A DNA stretch of 64,000 nt from Eudromia elegans (Eukaryota > Chordata > Aves > Tinamiformes > Tinamidae), in assembly GCA_003342815.1 (NCBI GenBank), contig PTEX01000060.1, positions 2,079,849 to 2,143,848 of the forward strand, read 5' to 3'. Shown here in pieces: positions 63,276 to 64,000 of the stretch. The notes beneath the pieces were generated by a model. It was not told the origin of the DNA, ran no database searches, and saw nothing but the letters and a program-made list of their open reading frames with translations. A program made the translations under genes and the position numbers. How positions within the stretch are numbered: position 1 is the stretch's first letter; every line of letters begins with the position of its first letter.

Positions 63276-63405
63276 TGTTATAGTGATAGGAAATATTTCT
63301 GAGTACTGAAGTATAATGGTCTACATTAGTAAACTGAGCACGTTTCCTGGCATACTTTTGGCCAGCTAACTTTCTTAGACACAGTTCAGGAATCAGAACT
63401 TTGCC
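63276..63405 (+). repeat. Unclassified repeat, copy 1
   Basis: This segment ('aggaaatatttctgagtact' through 'gaatcagaactttgcctgtc') aligns along its length with 63883-64000, in the same direction and with roughly 20-25% differences by eye. Shared words include GGTCTA, GCCAGCTAAC/TCCAGCTAGC and AACTTTGC. The family is not recognised; a fossil LTR or an old tandem duplication are both possible. Confidence 0.75.
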
Positions 63406-63882
63406 TGTCTCAAGAGAGGTCACATTGTCCTTTCCTTGGCAAGGGCCAAGGGATGTTCAGAGAGACATCTAAGATACTTTTAAAATAGAAAACAAACTTA
63501 AATCCCTTAATTGTAAGTGAATGGAAGATCACTGCAGACAAAATGAACTTTTTTTTTTTTCTTCAAAATATTAGCTCTCTTTCCACATCTAAGTATTTGA
63601 GATGGACATTTTGAACTTTAATAAGTCTGGAGTTTTGAGTTTTAATGAAAGTTCCCAGAAATTGAGATAGATAGCAAAATTCTCCTTAAATGAAAAGACA
63701 AAAAGTAATTACCCAGATAGAAGATATGCCAGAGTAGAAATCTCTTCTCCAAAGTATATAAGGAGAGTGCTTCAAAGAGGCAAACCATGACTTGTTATCA
63801 GAAGAAATTCAGACAAGTTATTCTGGGGTGGAGAAAGGAAAAGATCATACAGAAAATTAGATTTGTCCTCGGGGCTGCGAGG

Positions 63883-64000
63883 GTTTATAGCATCAGGAAA
63901 TGTTCCTGGGTACCGAAATATCAAGGTCTATAGTAGGAAACTGTTAGCATGTTTTGTCCAGCTAGCTGTCTTGGGCAAAGTTTGGGAGTCAAAACTTTGC
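63883..64000 (+). repeat. Unclassified repeat, copy 2 (cut by window end)
   Basis: Second copy of the 63276 repeat, offset by about 607-611 bp, running off the end of the window. Some 475 bp of unrelated-looking sequence separates the copies, including a TATATAAGG word at 63757. Because the right end is not visible, unit length and element type cannot be decided. Confidence 0.75.

Noticed and set aside
63757-63766. TATATAAGG as a promoter
   Set aside because: A single TATA-like word in AT-rich DNA is expected by chance, with no other promoter evidence.

Overview
The window looks like non-coding DNA from a bird nuclear genome. The main evidence is eleven fragments of CR1, the LINE (non-LTR retrotransposon) that dominates bird and other sauropsid genomes. 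They carry the usual CR1 3' end: a GGACTAGATGA-type block, then CTTCCAACC, then short ATTCTATG/ATTCTGTG repeats. Seven fragments point to the + strand (about 0.39, 2.8, 22.5, 40.5, 48.9, 53.5 and 60.4 kb). Four point to the - strand (7.9, 10.9, 51.2 and 56.5 kb). I cannot name the species from this evidence.

I found no supportable host gene, exon, tRNA, rRNA or other RNA gene. The only open frames with recognisable protein homology belong to CR1 ORF2 (reverse transcriptase) remnants at 40.5-41.2, 48.9-50.4 and 60.35-61.0 kb. The rest is AT-rich and reads as a gene desert or the inside of a very large intron.

Layout. 0-22 kb: AT-rich unique sequence with old, short CR1 tails, several perfect short hairpins, a purine-rich tract and simple repeats. 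22-40 kb: almost no recognisable repeats except one short CR1 tail, a (CTAT)n microsatellite and small tandem duplications. 40.5-41.3 kb: a young-looking CR1 with an undamaged ORF2 C-terminus. 43.1-43.8 kb: a GC-richer patch of unknown nature. 48.9-51.45 kb: the most structured part, with a 1.5 kb CR1 that has lost its 3' end, a 71-bp near-perfect palindrome, a reversed CR1 tail and an AT-rich minisatellite, all within 2.5 kb. 53.5-61.2 kb: older CR1 pieces with internal insertions or deletions. 63.28-64.0 kb: two same-direction copies of an unclassified repeat, about 0.6 kb apart, the second cut by the window edge.

I see no new multi-gene system. The observations most worth following are the palindrome cluster near 51 kb, the CR1 without a 3' tail, and the repeat pair at the right end.
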